NCBI RefSeq assembly: GCF_003315245.1
Contig: NZ_QNRT01000002.1
Coordinates: 414,206-478,205, forward strand
Length of the DNA stretch: 64,000 nucleotides
Direction: 5' to 3'
DNA from: Arenicella xantha
Lineage (GTDB): Bacteria; Pseudomonadota; Gammaproteobacteria; Arenicellales; Arenicellaceae
This document shows, piece by piece, positions 30,733 to 40,246 of the stretch (positions are counted from its first letter, which is position 1; each line of letters starts with the position of its first letter). The notes beneath the pieces were generated by a model. It saw only the letters and a list, made by a program, of their open reading frames with translations, searched no databases and had not been told where the DNA came from. The position numbers and the translations under genes are program-made.

Positions 30733-33700
30733 TACTGTGCCGCCATCGCCGCCGCTTCAGCCACGTCCACTGCAACCAAGCGCGAGACCCCTGGTTCAGC
30801 CATCGTGACACCGACTAAGACATCAGCGACCTCCATGGTTATTTTATTGTGGGTAATAAATAACAACTGAGTTTTTTCTCCAAGCTGCTTTAGAACGCCG
30901 GCGTATCGCTCAACATTGGCATCATCCATCGGTGCATCTACTTCGTCCAGTACGCAAAATGGTGCGGGGTTAAGCTCGAAGAAAGCAAATAATAGCGACA
31001 CAGCGGTTAACGCCTTCTCACCGCCAGACAGCAAATGAATGGTACTGTTACGTTTACCTGGGGGCCTCGCCATTACACCAACACCAGTGTTCAGCATGTC
31101 ATTACCGGTGAGCTCCAGATACGCACTCCCACCGCCAAACAACTTTGGAAAAAACTCTTTAAACCCTTCATTCAGACTGTCGAATGTTTCCTTAAAACGG
31201 CTTCGAGTTTCTTTATCGATTTTGGCAATTGCCGATTCAAGTGTCGCCATTGCTTCAATTAAATCGGCATTCTGCTTATCTAAATACAGCTTTCGTTCCG
31301 AACACTCTTCATACTCGTCGATGGCAACTAGATTCACCGCGCCGATACGTTCTATTTTCTGAATGATCTCCGCCAAACGCTGCTCCAACTCCGACACTTT
31401 AAGCCCCTCAGGCAAGGCCTGCTGCAGCAAGGTCATGGCCTCTTCGTCTTTGTCTAATTCCTCAGAAATAGTATTTCGACGCACCACTAACTCCTGACGA
31501 GCCATTCTGACTGTTTCCAGACTATCGCGTACCGTTTTAGAATGCCGGTCAAAGCCTAGACGTGCTTGGTCGGCGTTCTTCATTTGATTTTCAAAATCAG
31601 CCAGAGCATCACGTGCACGAGATAGCGATTGTTCAACCTCTAAACGTTTCTCGATCAACGCTTGTAGCTGCTCGCGCATTAGCTCGGTCGGATCTTCATC
31701 AGTGTCAATTAGCGTAGCTAACTCAGTACGACGAGCCGCTTGCCCCTCCAACTGTTGCGACAATCGAGCAATACTCTCCTGCAAACTGTTCTGACTTGAC
31801 TGTAACCGCTCCAATTCAATTTGTTTGGCCTGACGTTCATCGCGGGCCGCCCGCTCTCGCTGGCGTGACTGCTCTAGATCACTAGTCAAATTGGCGCGCT
31901 GCGCAGTTAGCTCTTCACGTCGCACACCGAAATTTGCGGCCAAGTCCCGAGCATCTTCCATCAGCTTTTGAGCGCCAGCGACATCATCTTTCGCCTTAGC
32001 CAATCGATCGCTCAACTCTTGTTGCTCAATCAGCAGATTATCGCGCTGCTTCAATAGCTCAGAACTTCGCGCTTCAATACGCCCAAGCTGATTGTGTAAA
32101 TCAGATCGTTGGTGAGACTTATTGCGAAAATCACTACGGGCTTGTTCACGCGCCGCTTCAACGTCCTTAATCTGGGCTTGCAGACTCTCGGTCGCAGACT
32201 GGATTTTCTGAATCTCATGACTTGCCAAATCCACGCTATCGGTGAGCTTTTCGATCTGCGCTTCACGTTGCAGCACTCCGCCTTCCGCTTGATCCACACC
32301 AAATGATGCCCAATTGGTGCCGATCCAACATCCCTCACGGGTCACAATCGATTCGTGGGCATTCAATAAATGACGACTTTCAAGCGCCTCTTTAACTGAA
32401 TCGACCGCATAAACGCCATGAAACCAGCCATCGATTTGTATATCAAGCGACGTCACTTTGTCAGCCAACGGATCCAACTTATGCGCCTTATCTTCTACCG
32501 GCGCAGAGCTCTTGTCGACAACCCAAACACGACCGTCTTTAAAGTCACTAAAATCTCCAACAAATTGTTCAAGCTTCTGCACTGAAATAGCATTGAGCTG
32601 ACTGCTAAGTACGGTATCAACCGCTAGCTCCCAGCCGCCTTTAACTTGTAAGCTTGAAGCCAGACGCGGATTATCTTTAATGCCCTTCATCTGCAGCCAT
32701 TTATTGACTTCTTTATTGTCCTCACCTAGCGCTGCCGCTTGCAAAGCCTTGAGTGAGTTCAATTGTGCAGAGTCATCTTGCAGCTTATGACGAACTAAAT
32801 TGTGACGTTCTCGACTGTCTTCTAAGTCGGTTCGCAGTTTTACAATTTGCTCGTCACGCTCCTGCAACTGCGATTCGAGCAAATTACACTCTTCGTCGAC
32901 CTGAACCACAGACTCTTTAAGCTGAGTAATTTCTTCGATATTTAGTTTGCTATCGATATCAGTTAGGGTACTGGCGACTTGCTCACTGCGTTGCGTGAAA
33001 TGATGTATCTGACGTTGCTGCTCTTCGATCCGCGCAGACTGAACTTCACGTTCTTTCTCAGGGTCAGCGGCATCGCGATTCAACTGCTCCCATTCAACTT
33101 GCCAGTGTTGATAAACCTGTTCGGCTGTTTGAAATTCACTAAGCACAGTCTCATAGCGTTCTGCCAACTCCTCAACCATCGGTGCTAGCTCGAGTTGCGA
33201 CTCACTGACCTCTTCAAGCCTAATCTGGTCTTGCTCCAGCAATTGAGACGCTTCAAGCTCTGAATTGACCAATCGCTCAAACTCTTCCTGCTGACGTTGA
33301 CGGGTCGAACGAGCGTGTTCAATTGATTGTTCTAACGCCGCGATCTCACCACCAACACCGTAGTATTCGGCATGTACTACATTCAAGTTTTCGGTAAGTT
33401 CCGTTTGCTGTGCGCGCATCATTTCTATTTGCGACTCAACATCACGCTGCTCGGCAACCTGTGACTCAAACTCTGTTTGCAAGCGCTCGAGTTCAACGTC
33501 TTTAGCTTTTACCTGTTGCTGCAAACCAGACCAACGCAGGGTCTTTAACTGACTATCTACTTCGCGTTGCTCGGATTTAAGATTCTTATAACGCTCAGCC
33601 TCATTCGCCTGACGCTTCAGCCTGCGTAACTGACTCTCAAGCTCACCAATAATATCTTCGACACGACTGAGGTTGTCGCGGGTATGACGTATACGATTCT

Positions 33701-34241
33701 CGGTTTCACGACGGCGCTCTTTATACTTTGAGATACCCGCCGCTTCTTCGATTAAAACACGCAGGTCTTCGGGCTTAGACTCCACTATTCGACCAACCAT
33801 GCCCTGTTCAATAATCGAGTAAGAACGTGGCCCTAAACCGGTGCCGAGGAAAATATCTTGGATATCCTTACGACGACAGCGGTCGCGATTAATAAAGTAC
33901 TTGGATCCACCATCCCGGGCTAGTTCCCGGCGAATACCAATTTCAGCAAATTTTGCGTAACTACCTGGAGCAGATCCATCGGAATTATCGAACACTAACT
34001 CAACGTAAGCTCGATTCACTGGCTTGCGCACTGCAGAACCGTTAAAAATAACGTCTTCCATGCTGTCGCCACGCAGGGTCTTAGCCGATGATTCGCCCAT
34101 AACCCAGCGGATCGCATCGATCACATTAGACTTACCGCAGCCGTTAGGGCCAACGATGCCTATCAAATTATTGGGTACCGAAACTTTAGTCGTATCTACA
34201 AACGACTTAAAGCCAGATAGTTTAATGTGTTTTAAGCGCAT
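30732..34241 (-). CDS. smc: chromosome partition protein SMC
   Basis: SMC is the ATPase of the condensin complex that compacts and segregates the chromosome. Walker A GPNGCGKS is at residues 31-38; two long coiled coils (about 165-500 and 670-1000) flank a hinge (about 510-660); the C-terminal head has LLSGGEKALTA and the Walker B segment FCVLDEVDAPMDD. I start at the ATG at 34241 (MRLKHIKLSGFKSFVD, the family start), which has AAGGA seven bases upstream; seven codons upstream are another in-frame start (34262). It heads smc-zipA-ligA. scpA and scpB are not here. Confidence 0.98.
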   Translation of the reverse strand: MRLKHIKLSGFKSFVDTTKVSVPNNLIGIVGPNGCGKSNVIDAIRWVMGESSAKTLRGDSMEDVIFNGSAVRKPVNRAYVELVFDNSDGSAPGSYAKFAEIGIRRELARDGGSKYFINRDRCRRKDIQDIFLGTGLGPRSYSIIEQGMVGRIVESKPEDLRVLIEEAAGISKYKERRRETENRIRHTRDNLSRVEDIIGELESQLRRLKRQANEAERYKNLKSEQREVDSQLKTLRWSGLQQQVKAKDVELERLQTEFESQVAEQRDVESQIEMMRAQQTELTENLNVVHAEYYGVGGEIAALEQSIEHARSTRQRQQEEFERLVNSELEASQLLEQDQIRLEEVSESQLELAPMVEELAERYETVLSEFQTAEQVYQHWQVEWEQLNRDAADPEKEREVQSARIEEQQRQIHHFTQRSEQVASTLTDIDSKLNIEEITQLKESVVQVDEECNLLESQLQERDEQIVKLRTDLEDSRERHNLVRHKLQDDSAQLNSLKALQAAALGEDNKEVNKWLQMKGIKDNPRLASSLQVKGGWELAVDTVLSSQLNAISVQKLEQFVGDFSDFKDGRVWVVDKSSAPVEDKAHKLDPLADKVTSLDIQIDGWFHGVYAVDSVKEALESRHLLNAHESIVTREGCWIGTNWASFGVDQAEGGVLQREAQIEKLTDSVDLASHEIQKIQSATESLQAQIKDVEAAREQARSDFRNKSHQRSDLHNQLGRIEARSSELLKQRDNLLIEQQELSDRLAKAKDDVAGAQKLMEDARDLAANFGVRREELTAQRANLTSDLEQSRQRERAARDERQAKQIELERLQSSQNSLQESIARLSQQLEGQAARRTELATLIDTDEDPTELMREQLQALIEKRLEVEQSLSRARDALADFENQMKNADQARLGFDRHSKTVRDSLETVRMARQELVVRRNTISEELDKDEEAMTLLQQALPEGLKVSELEQRLAEIIQKIERIGAVNLVAIDEYEECSERKLYLDKQNADLIEAMATLESAIAKIDKETRSRFKETFDSLNEGFKEFFPKLFGGGSAYLELTGNDMLNTGVGVMARPPGKRNSTIHLLSGGEKALTAVSLLFAFFELNPAPFCVLDEVDAPMDDANVERYAGVLKQLGEKTQLLFITHNKITMEVADVLVGVTMAEPGVSRLVAVDVAEAAAMAAQ

Positions 34242-34611
34242 TAAGGGGTCCTTTGTCAGCATCCGGCTTGCGCCGTCGCCAACAGGTGTTTTTGTTCTGT
34301 AAGGCCTAGGTTACATTGAATGTTTTCAATAACATACGTAAAGTCGTAAACTAACCTAGCATCAGTTGTAAACCTGCATTTATGACGAAGCAGTAATCGC
34401 GTATTCAATTCTACACTTTTCCGCTGACATCCCTAAATTGGCTTACAGCCGTTGCTATCGAGCATGACCTTGCGCGATCTCATGATCGCCTATAAAACCT
34501 CAGGTGAATCCCTAAGGTTAAGTTAAAATCGCGTTCGAGAAAACCACTGATTCATGCAATTCGTGTTTTTTACACAATTGCCCATTGTACACTTAACTAA
34601 GCAAAGCGAGA
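34242..34611. other. intergenic region between smc and the dioxygenase gene
   Basis: About 370 bp between divergent genes with no supported ORF or RNA. A plus-strand promoter candidate containing a palindrome is listed separately. A 6-bp repeat (ATTGAA/TTCAAT near 34315-34330) is too short to weigh. A clear smc promoter was not found. Confidence 0.5.
34470..34496 (+). promoter_or_regulatory. weak promoter candidate with internal palindrome
   Basis: TTGCGC (34470-34475) and TATAAA (34491-34496) are only 15 bases apart, short of the optimum. Between them GCGATC (34474-34479) and GATCGC (34484-34489) form a perfect 6-4-6 palindrome, as an operator might. It would serve the dioxygenase gene at 34612. 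Confidence 0.25.
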
Positions 34612-35412
34612 ATGACCGAAATAGTCCGCCTTCAACCTGCCAATACCATGCTCACACACGCGCAAATTCAACAATTCAAGATTGACGGTTATCTGGTATT
34701 GCCGCAAATACTCAATGAACGACAACGGTTCGAGCTCAGAGCATTGTGCCAGGCTCACTTAGATAAGCGAATTGAACCATTTGAATTGGAAGCTGACGTC
34801 CAGTACCCCGGTTCCCCGACCAGCAAAGACGCGAGCGGCGGAAACACTATCCGCAGACTGTTGCTAGCGTATCAACGAGACGCACTATTTCGGAGCTATG
34901 CCGAGGCACCAGAGATTATTGCCGCCATTTCGAAAATTCTTGATTGCGACACGGTTCTGCTTAATCCCAACCACCACAATTGCGTAATGACCAAACAACC
35001 GCAATACAGCTCGGAAACCATGTGGCACCGAGACACTCGGTATTGGAATTTCAGCGATAAATATTTAATTAACGCGTGGTTTGCGCTTGGCGACGAACAA
35101 CTAGAAAACGGCGCAATGAAGATCTTGCCCGGCTCGCATCGCTGGGATGTTCGGGAGTCCGCACTAGACGAGGCGCAGTTTTTACGAATCGACCATCCAG
35201 ATAACCGCGACCGCCTACCGACTCAACGCCTGGTTCCGCTCAACGCTGGCGACGTTCTTTTATTCAGCGCCCATTGCTTTCACGCTGCAGGTAAAAACAC
35301 CACCACTAAACCGAAGTTTTCGATGGTCTACACTTACCACGCAGAATCGACGCAACCAATAGCTGGCACACACTCCGCCAGCCGACCGGAGATACCGCTG
35401 GCACTGAAGTAA
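34612..35412 (+). CDS. phytanoyl-CoA dioxygenase family protein
   Basis: A non-heme Fe(II)/2-oxoglutarate oxygenase of the PhyH family; the substrate is unknown. The facial triad is visible: His139 and Asp141 (MWHRDTRY), and a distal His near 224 with a following Asn (FHAAGKN). Residues 17-35 (AQIQQFKIDGYLVLPQIL) are the usual N-terminal start of the family, so the ATG at 34648 is a possible alternative. Length (266) is typical. It stands alone between divergent smc and the lipase, with no pathway partner to hint at the substrate. Confidence 0.85.
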   Translation: MTEIVRLQPANTMLTHAQIQQFKIDGYLVLPQILNERQRFELRALCQAHLDKRIEPFELEADVQYPGSPTSKDASGGNTIRRLLLAYQRDALFRSYAEAPEIIAAISKILDCDTVLLNPNHHNCVMTKQPQYSSETMWHRDTRYWNFSDKYLINAWFALGDEQLENGAMKILPGSHRWDVRESALDEAQFLRIDHPDNRDRLPTQRLVPLNAGDVLLFSAHCFHAAGKNTTTKPKFSMVYTYHAESTQPIAGTHSASRPEIPLALK

Positions 35413-35433
35413 TTTACAGGAAGTAATTTATAG
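35406..35433 (+). repeat. 14-bp tandem duplication over the dioxygenase stop codon
   Basis: GAAGTAATTTACAG and GAAGTAATTTATAG follow each other, differing at one base; a third partial copy (AAAGTAG) follows. The first copy contains the TAA stop of the dioxygenase gene. It is probably a slippage product. Confidence 0.7.
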
Positions 35434-35528
35434 AAAGTAGCGGGTTAAATCACATCATCCTCGAGCAGGGTAAGCACACGATGATTAATACTGCTTTGCC
35501 TGACATACCCATACTTGAGTAAAACCAC

Positions 35529-35551
35529 GCGCAACAACAATAATGTTGCGC
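35529..35551. repeat. 8-bp inverted repeat upstream of the lipase gene
   Basis: GCGCAACA and TGTTGCGC are perfect inverted copies, 7 bases apart. There is no T-tract on either side, so this is either a weak or rho-type end of the dioxygenase transcript or a protein-binding site about 75-100 bases before the lipase start. Confidence 0.5.
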
Positions 35552-35626
35552 AACAATCCTCACCTACCCCCGCGCTAGTCTATTTGTGTAATAGATTTAG
35601 CTATTTGATCGGTGTTTACTAGCACC

Positions 35627-36754
35627 ATGAACAGCCAACCATATACACGACCACTCGCTGCAGCGAGCACGTCGACTCCGATACCCCCGCAATCCGACAC
35701 TTACATAGCTAATATGCAGAGGTCACAGCACATGCTGCACACCAACACATCCAATGACAACAGCTCGGTAGTTATTGATCCCAATCTGGCTAGTTTAGCT
35801 GGCCAAGCCTCAGCGGCGGCCTACGCCGACTATGCGCACTCAAATGACCCCGCGCATGTACCTGCCGCAATCTACAGCGGAGCTCATTCATATAGTTATT
35901 TAATGCGCTTCAGCGGCTTCGATGCGGTCGCTTGGGGCAGCGGTAAAGAGGAAAGATTCGGCCTTGTCTACCAGTCGACCAAGCACAGCGATGAATATCT
36001 ATTCGCATTTCGCGGCACCTCATCAGTTTATGATATGTGGGAAGACTTAGACTCAACGGGCACCACGGAGTTTCGCCCACATCAGCCGAGCAAGAGCTTC
36101 CCCAACGATATCCAAGTTGGCGCTGGATTCAATCGACTTTACTCCAGCAAAAGCATGTCAATGTCCGCTAGCATGCAACAGCAACTATTTAATACCATTA
36201 AAGCACTACCACAAACACCAAAGAAAATATTCATTACCGGCCACAGCCTTGGTTCGGCTCTAGCCAGCCTGTTTACCTTGGATCTTGCCACCAGCCAGCC
36301 GAGCATTGAGTTATTTGCAATTAATTTTGCCAGCCCGCGAGTTGGTACTAGAGCATGGCAGAAGTGTTACGACACTCAGTATCGCTTAAAAGACAGCACA
36401 ATTAGAATTCGCAACAATTACGACCTGATTACCAACGTTCCTTTTGACGCTGCCCCGTTTAATTTCCAGCATGTGGGCACTGAATTTGAAGTGTCTTTTA
36501 CTGTCGATAGCTACATGCATGACCCAGTCATAATCATAGAAGCGTGGCATTCACTGAGCAATTATCGATACGTCGTTGACCGCGCAACCATGCGGTCACC
36601 CGAAATTTGGCTAGGTGAGTTTTTCGACCAAGCTATCACTCACACCAGCTGGCCAATGACCAGCTACGCGCCAGACCAGCAATCACTTAACTGGGAACAA
36701 GGCAACCTCATGAAAGTTCGCCGAGACTTAGAGGCAGTAGCAGACTACATGTAA
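35627..36754 (+). CDS. class 3 lipase family protein
   Basis: A triacylglycerol-lipase-like hydrolase of the fungal lipase_3 fold. The nucleophile Ser is about residue 207 in TGHSLGSA, the Asp about 266 in NNYDLITNVPF and the His about 308 in AWHSL, giving a full triad; FAFRGTSS near 128 carries the oxyanion strand. There is no signal peptide or membrane segment; the first 50 residues are Ser/Thr/Pro-rich and disordered-looking. A GTG at 35612 would add five residues; neither start has a clear ribosome site. It converges with the M1 peptidase. Secretion by a non-Sec route or a cytoplasmic role are both possible. Confidence 0.85.
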   Translation: MNSQPYTRPLAAASTSTPIPPQSDTYIANMQRSQHMLHTNTSNDNSSVVIDPNLASLAGQASAAAYADYAHSNDPAHVPAAIYSGAHSYSYLMRFSGFDAVAWGSGKEERFGLVYQSTKHSDEYLFAFRGTSSVYDMWEDLDSTGTTEFRPHQPSKSFPNDIQVGAGFNRLYSSKSMSMSASMQQQLFNTIKALPQTPKKIFITGHSLGSALASLFTLDLATSQPSIELFAINFASPRVGTRAWQKCYDTQYRLKDSTIRIRNNYDLITNVPFDAAPFNFQHVGTEFEVSFTVDSYMHDPVIIIEAWHSLSNYRYVVDRATMRSPEIWLGEFFDQAITHTSWPMTSYAPDQQSLNWEQGNLMKVRRDLEAVADYM

Positions 36755-36789
36755 ATCAATCTGCGACACCTCCTAGCTCGATGTCGCCG

Positions 36790-38715
36790 TTACTCTACAA
36801 ACGGCAAATTCGCTTTCACTGTCAATGGATGATAACCATCGCGAGCTTCAGCAAATGCTTTTTGCCCTAACGCTTTACCTTTTTCGGACTTAGCCAACTC
36901 GCGATAAAGTGGTTTAACCAACTTATTTCGCCCAATCGACGTCAAATAGCTGTGTAATCTCGGTAATGCAGGCTCATACCAATTCTTGATACTCATTAAT
37001 AACCAGCTATGCGCAATCTCATTATTACGCGACTCGGTTAAGCCAAACGCATTATCCAAATCCGCTAATTGTTCTTGGCTAAGTGCCTCAGGCATATTGT
37101 TCAAGAAATACAACCACTGATGTACCGTCCAATCTTTGGTCTCGATATCGCTGGCTGCACGCTCACCGCCTAACCACTGCATCCGCGCGGTATCGACCTT
37201 GGTAAAGGCATCGGACTCTTCCAATGGCAATTTGTCGAGCAAACCAGCTTCAAATATCCATTGATTAATTCGCTCTTCGCTTAGCTTGTCGGGGTATTCG
37301 ACTAACAATGTTTGCTTTAGATAATCAACAAATTGATCGGTGGTGATGCTCTGAAACGCAAATTCTTTGAAGTAATTCGTTAAGAACGCATCAAACTGAT
37401 CTCGACCAACCCGCTGCTCGATCTCACGCAGAAATAACGCGCCTTTCTCATAAGGCACATTAGAGAACACGTCGTCTGGATCACGCCCGCGCAGATCAAT
37501 TGCCAATATCGTGTCTGCGGCGTCGAGCCGATCTATATCGGCTTCTAAATCTTGAAAGCCTAAAACGGCTTCCATGTTGTAACGGTCAGTACCATACACA
37601 ATCTCCATGATCCGATAGGTCAGATAGGTGGTAAAGCCTTCGTTCAACCAAAGGTCACGCCAAGTCGCATTGGTAACGGTATTCCCAGACCATGAATGCG
37701 CCAATTCGTGAGCGATCAAAGAAACAAGACTCTTATCACCGGCAATCACGGTAGGTGTAATAAAAGACAAACGTGGATTCTCCATACCACCAAACGGGAA
37801 TGACGGTGGCAAAATCAACAAATCATAGCGATCCCAACCATATGGACCGTAACGCTGCTCGGTAGCTATCAACATAGACTCGGTATCTTCGAATTCGGCC
37901 GCTGCGGACTCAAGCAGGGCGGGCTCGGCATACACACCGGTCCGCTCGCCCATCGCCTTAAACTGCAGGTCACCGACCGCGATAGCAATCAAATAAGACG
38001 GCACGGGCTGCGGCATAGTAAATTCGTATACACCATCGCGCGCGGCATCAGGGTCGTTTGACGCACTCATCACCGCCAACAATTCCTTAGGAGTGCGAAT
38101 CGTAGCTTGGTAAGTAACACGAACTTGCGGTGAGTCTTGCAATGGAATAAAGCTTCGCGCGTGAATCGCTTGCGCTTGTGAGAATAGAAACGGGTGCTGT
38201 CCACCTGCGGTCTGAGCTGGCGTCAGCCATTGCAAGCCAGATGCTTCTGGTGACGTCGTGTATGCAACCGTGACCGCTTGCGCGTCAGCCGGCAAAGTAA
38301 TCGACAAGGGCGCGCCCAAAAATGAATCCGCAGAGCCAAGCGCATACTCAATATCTGCACCATTAACGGTAACCGAATGTATGGTCAAATCGCGAGTGTC
38401 GAGCACCAACGTATTTGCATCAGCTTGCTTGCGGTCAAATGCCAAGGTCGCTGAACCGCGCAAAACCTGCTGCGCAAAGTCGACATCCAAATCCAACGCA
38501 ATATTGGTCACTATGATCTGCTGAGGATTAGACAACGAATGGTAGTCCTTACCAACCTCGATAGATTGATCGGCCGCGTTAGATTCGCTCGCAACTGTCG
38601 CTTCGCTTGATCCAGAGCTAGTACCGGATGTGTCGGACGGCGTACCGCGCTCACAGGCTGTTACAGCCAATAGCGCAATCACAAGAAACAAAGTTCGTAA
38701 GGTCATGATAGTCAT
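36790..38715 (-). CDS. M1 family aminopeptidase, lipoprotein
   Basis: A zinc aminopeptidase of the M1 family, closest in layout to the leukotriene-A4-hydrolase-like members. HELAH (His336, Glu337, His340) with Glu359 eighteen residues on forms the zinc site; GGMEN about 50 residues earlier is the exopeptidase motif. A C-terminal helical domain completes about 641 residues. The start at 38715 gives a signal with lipobox VTAC (Cys21), so it is probably anchored in the outer membrane or periplasm; an upstream in-frame start at 38883 would add 56 unlikely residues and run into the neighbouring gene. It likely trims peptides for uptake. Confidence 0.92.
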   Translation of the reverse strand: MTIMTLRTLFLVIALLAVTACERGTPSDTSGTSSGSSEATVASESNAADQSIEVGKDYHSLSNPQQIIVTNIALDLDVDFAQQVLRGSATLAFDRKQADANTLVLDTRDLTIHSVTVNGADIEYALGSADSFLGAPLSITLPADAQAVTVAYTTSPEASGLQWLTPAQTAGGQHPFLFSQAQAIHARSFIPLQDSPQVRVTYQATIRTPKELLAVMSASNDPDAARDGVYEFTMPQPVPSYLIAIAVGDLQFKAMGERTGVYAEPALLESAAAEFEDTESMLIATEQRYGPYGWDRYDLLILPPSFPFGGMENPRLSFITPTVIAGDKSLVSLIAHELAHSWSGNTVTNATWRDLWLNEGFTTYLTYRIMEIVYGTDRYNMEAVLGFQDLEADIDRLDAADTILAIDLRGRDPDDVFSNVPYEKGALFLREIEQRVGRDQFDAFLTNYFKEFAFQSITTDQFVDYLKQTLLVEYPDKLSEERINQWIFEAGLLDKLPLEESDAFTKVDTARMQWLGGERAASDIETKDWTVHQWLYFLNNMPEALSQEQLADLDNAFGLTESRNNEIAHSWLLMSIKNWYEPALPRLHSYLTSIGRNKLVKPLYRELAKSEKGKALGQKAFAEARDGYHPLTVKANLPFVE

Positions 38716-38806
38716 AGTTTGGTTATTCGTGAAGGCGGTGATTATGCGCTCTTCTACGTCAATTTCAACTTTGACGATCAACCCTTTTACCCACCAGCAA
38801 CTCGCG

Positions 38807-39943
38807 CTATTGGATTGTTGAGCGCACCACCGATGGATTACCACGCCCCAAAAAGAAAATGCCTGGGTAATTCGCGGTCTCAAAACCTAAACTAGGATTA
38901 CTCCGGAGCAAAGAATTCTCAATACTCAGTGTGCCCTGTCGATTATTACTTACAAAGAATACCGCTCCACCACCTTCATTTGCATGATTATTTTCTATCG
39001 TAGTACCGCACAAAAATAAATCGAAATCATTACCATCATTGTAGATTGCCCCACCACTCCCACCGCCCGGAGTGCCTGAACGACTTGGATTTGCACCATT
39101 CCCAATCGCACGATTATGACTAAACCAAGAATTATATATAGAGAACGACACACCAATGCTGCTCAGCCCGCCGCCGTTTGAACATACATTGGCTGTTTCC
39201 GCTGAGCCGCCGAAAATACTATTAGCAACATAAACCGGCAAGCCTTGATATTGACTAAACACGCGCACAGCTGCGCCGCCCACATCGGGCCCAGCATCAG
39301 CACAAACATTGTTTTCAAAACGAGTATTCACTAGCTTGAAACGCCCTCCTCTGACCCAAATTGCACCACCGCCATCGTATTGTGTTTCGCTCTTAGAGTT
39401 ACCGTTCTTAAACGTAATATTTTGCACTGTCAGCTGCGGATGGTCCTGATTCTGACAATGCGGAGTTGTCCATATTTGATCTGGGTCACAGGTATTCATA
39501 TACAGAATGCGACGCTGCCCTTGCCCGTTCAATGTCACCTTTCCACCACCGTCGATGACAATGCGCGGCCCAGTATTATTAATAACCTTGGCGGTTTGTT
39601 GCATCTCTATTTCAACCGGCGCAGCACCGCAATTGAAGGTAATAACCCCGCCCTTAGCCACCGCCGCAACGACTGCTGCACTGGTGCAACTCGCTGGAGA
39701 ACCGTTACCGATCACCGTATCAGGCTGCGCGATCGACTCAGCCTGAGCAGTCGCCGGCACCGCACAAAAACCTGCGGCTGGTTCGGGAATGTCTAACTCC
39801 ATCGAAGCTCGATAACTCCCTGCAATCAAAGCTGGTACAGTCAGCAACAGATCGTCACTCGACTCCTGCGCAGAAACCACCTGAATCGCTACGATTGAGT
39901 AAAACAACCAAAACATCACAATACTTGCTTTGAATTGAAACAT
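38807..39943 (-). CDS. secreted right-handed beta-helix protein
   Basis: A 378-residue exported protein with a signal peptide (cleavage likely after VVSA, near residue 25). From about residue 85 on it shows the beta-helix pattern: a strand ITFNCG, then IVIDGGGKVTLNG, LTVQNITFKNG and repeated short strands ending in Asn/Gly turns (FENNV, FSHNRA, IENNHA), like pectate-lyase and polymorphic-membrane-protein families. No catalytic site of a polysaccharide lyase could be identified, so enzymatic action is open. GAGG lies eight bases before the ATG. It lies 91 bp upstream of the M1 peptidase on the same strand. Confidence 0.8.
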   Translation of the reverse strand: MFQFKASIVMFWLFYSIVAIQVVSAQESSDDLLLTVPALIAGSYRASMELDIPEPAAGFCAVPATAQAESIAQPDTVIGNGSPASCTSAAVVAAVAKGGVITFNCGAAPVEIEMQQTAKVINNTGPRIVIDGGGKVTLNGQGQRRILYMNTCDPDQIWTTPHCQNQDHPQLTVQNITFKNGNSKSETQYDGGGAIWVRGGRFKLVNTRFENNVCADAGPDVGGAAVRVFSQYQGLPVYVANSIFGGSAETANVCSNGGGLSSIGVSFSIYNSWFSHNRAIGNGANPSRSGTPGGGSGGAIYNDGNDFDLFLCGTTIENNHANEGGGAVFFVSNNRQGTLSIENSLLRSNPSLGFETANYPGIFFLGRGNPSVVRSTIQ

Positions 39944-40246
39944 ATTTCAAATACCTCGTTCACGACCAAACCCAATATCTTCAACATAAGCCCATCCCGA
40001 CATTCAACACAAACACGAATAGACTCTACGGTTTGTCTCCGCAGCGAAGAAAGCACACGGTTAACACCAAGTCATCCGCCAACCAACCCTTTTGAATGCG
40101 CAAAAGCATTCGCTTGAAAACACGAAGAACATACAACAATATCATCGATGATATGTAAGTCGCATCCACTACTGGTTAATAAAAATGCACAATATATAGC
40201 AACGAAAGCGACTGGCCGGCCATTAGGTACATTCAGTCCGCGCTTT
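39944..40246. other. 303-bp intergenic region with palindromes
   Basis: Lies between the beta-helix gene and the transferase fusion, both minus strand. It contains a 16-bp perfect palindrome (40139-40154), a 10-bp palindrome TGGCCGGCCA (40213-40222) and a GAATGC/GCATTC repeat near 40094-40111. None has a T-tract. No gene or clear promoter was seen. Confidence 0.5.
40139..40154. repeat. 16-bp perfect palindrome
   Basis: ATATCATCGATGATAT reads the same on both strands with no spacer. It lies about 195 bases before the beta-helix gene start, a position that suits a dimeric regulator. Confidence 0.5.

Noticed and set aside
38716..38883. N-terminal extension of the M1 aminopeptidase
   Set aside because: It would bury the lipoprotein signal 56 residues inside the protein and run into the end of the beta-helix gene; the ATG at 38715 or 38706 explains the signal.
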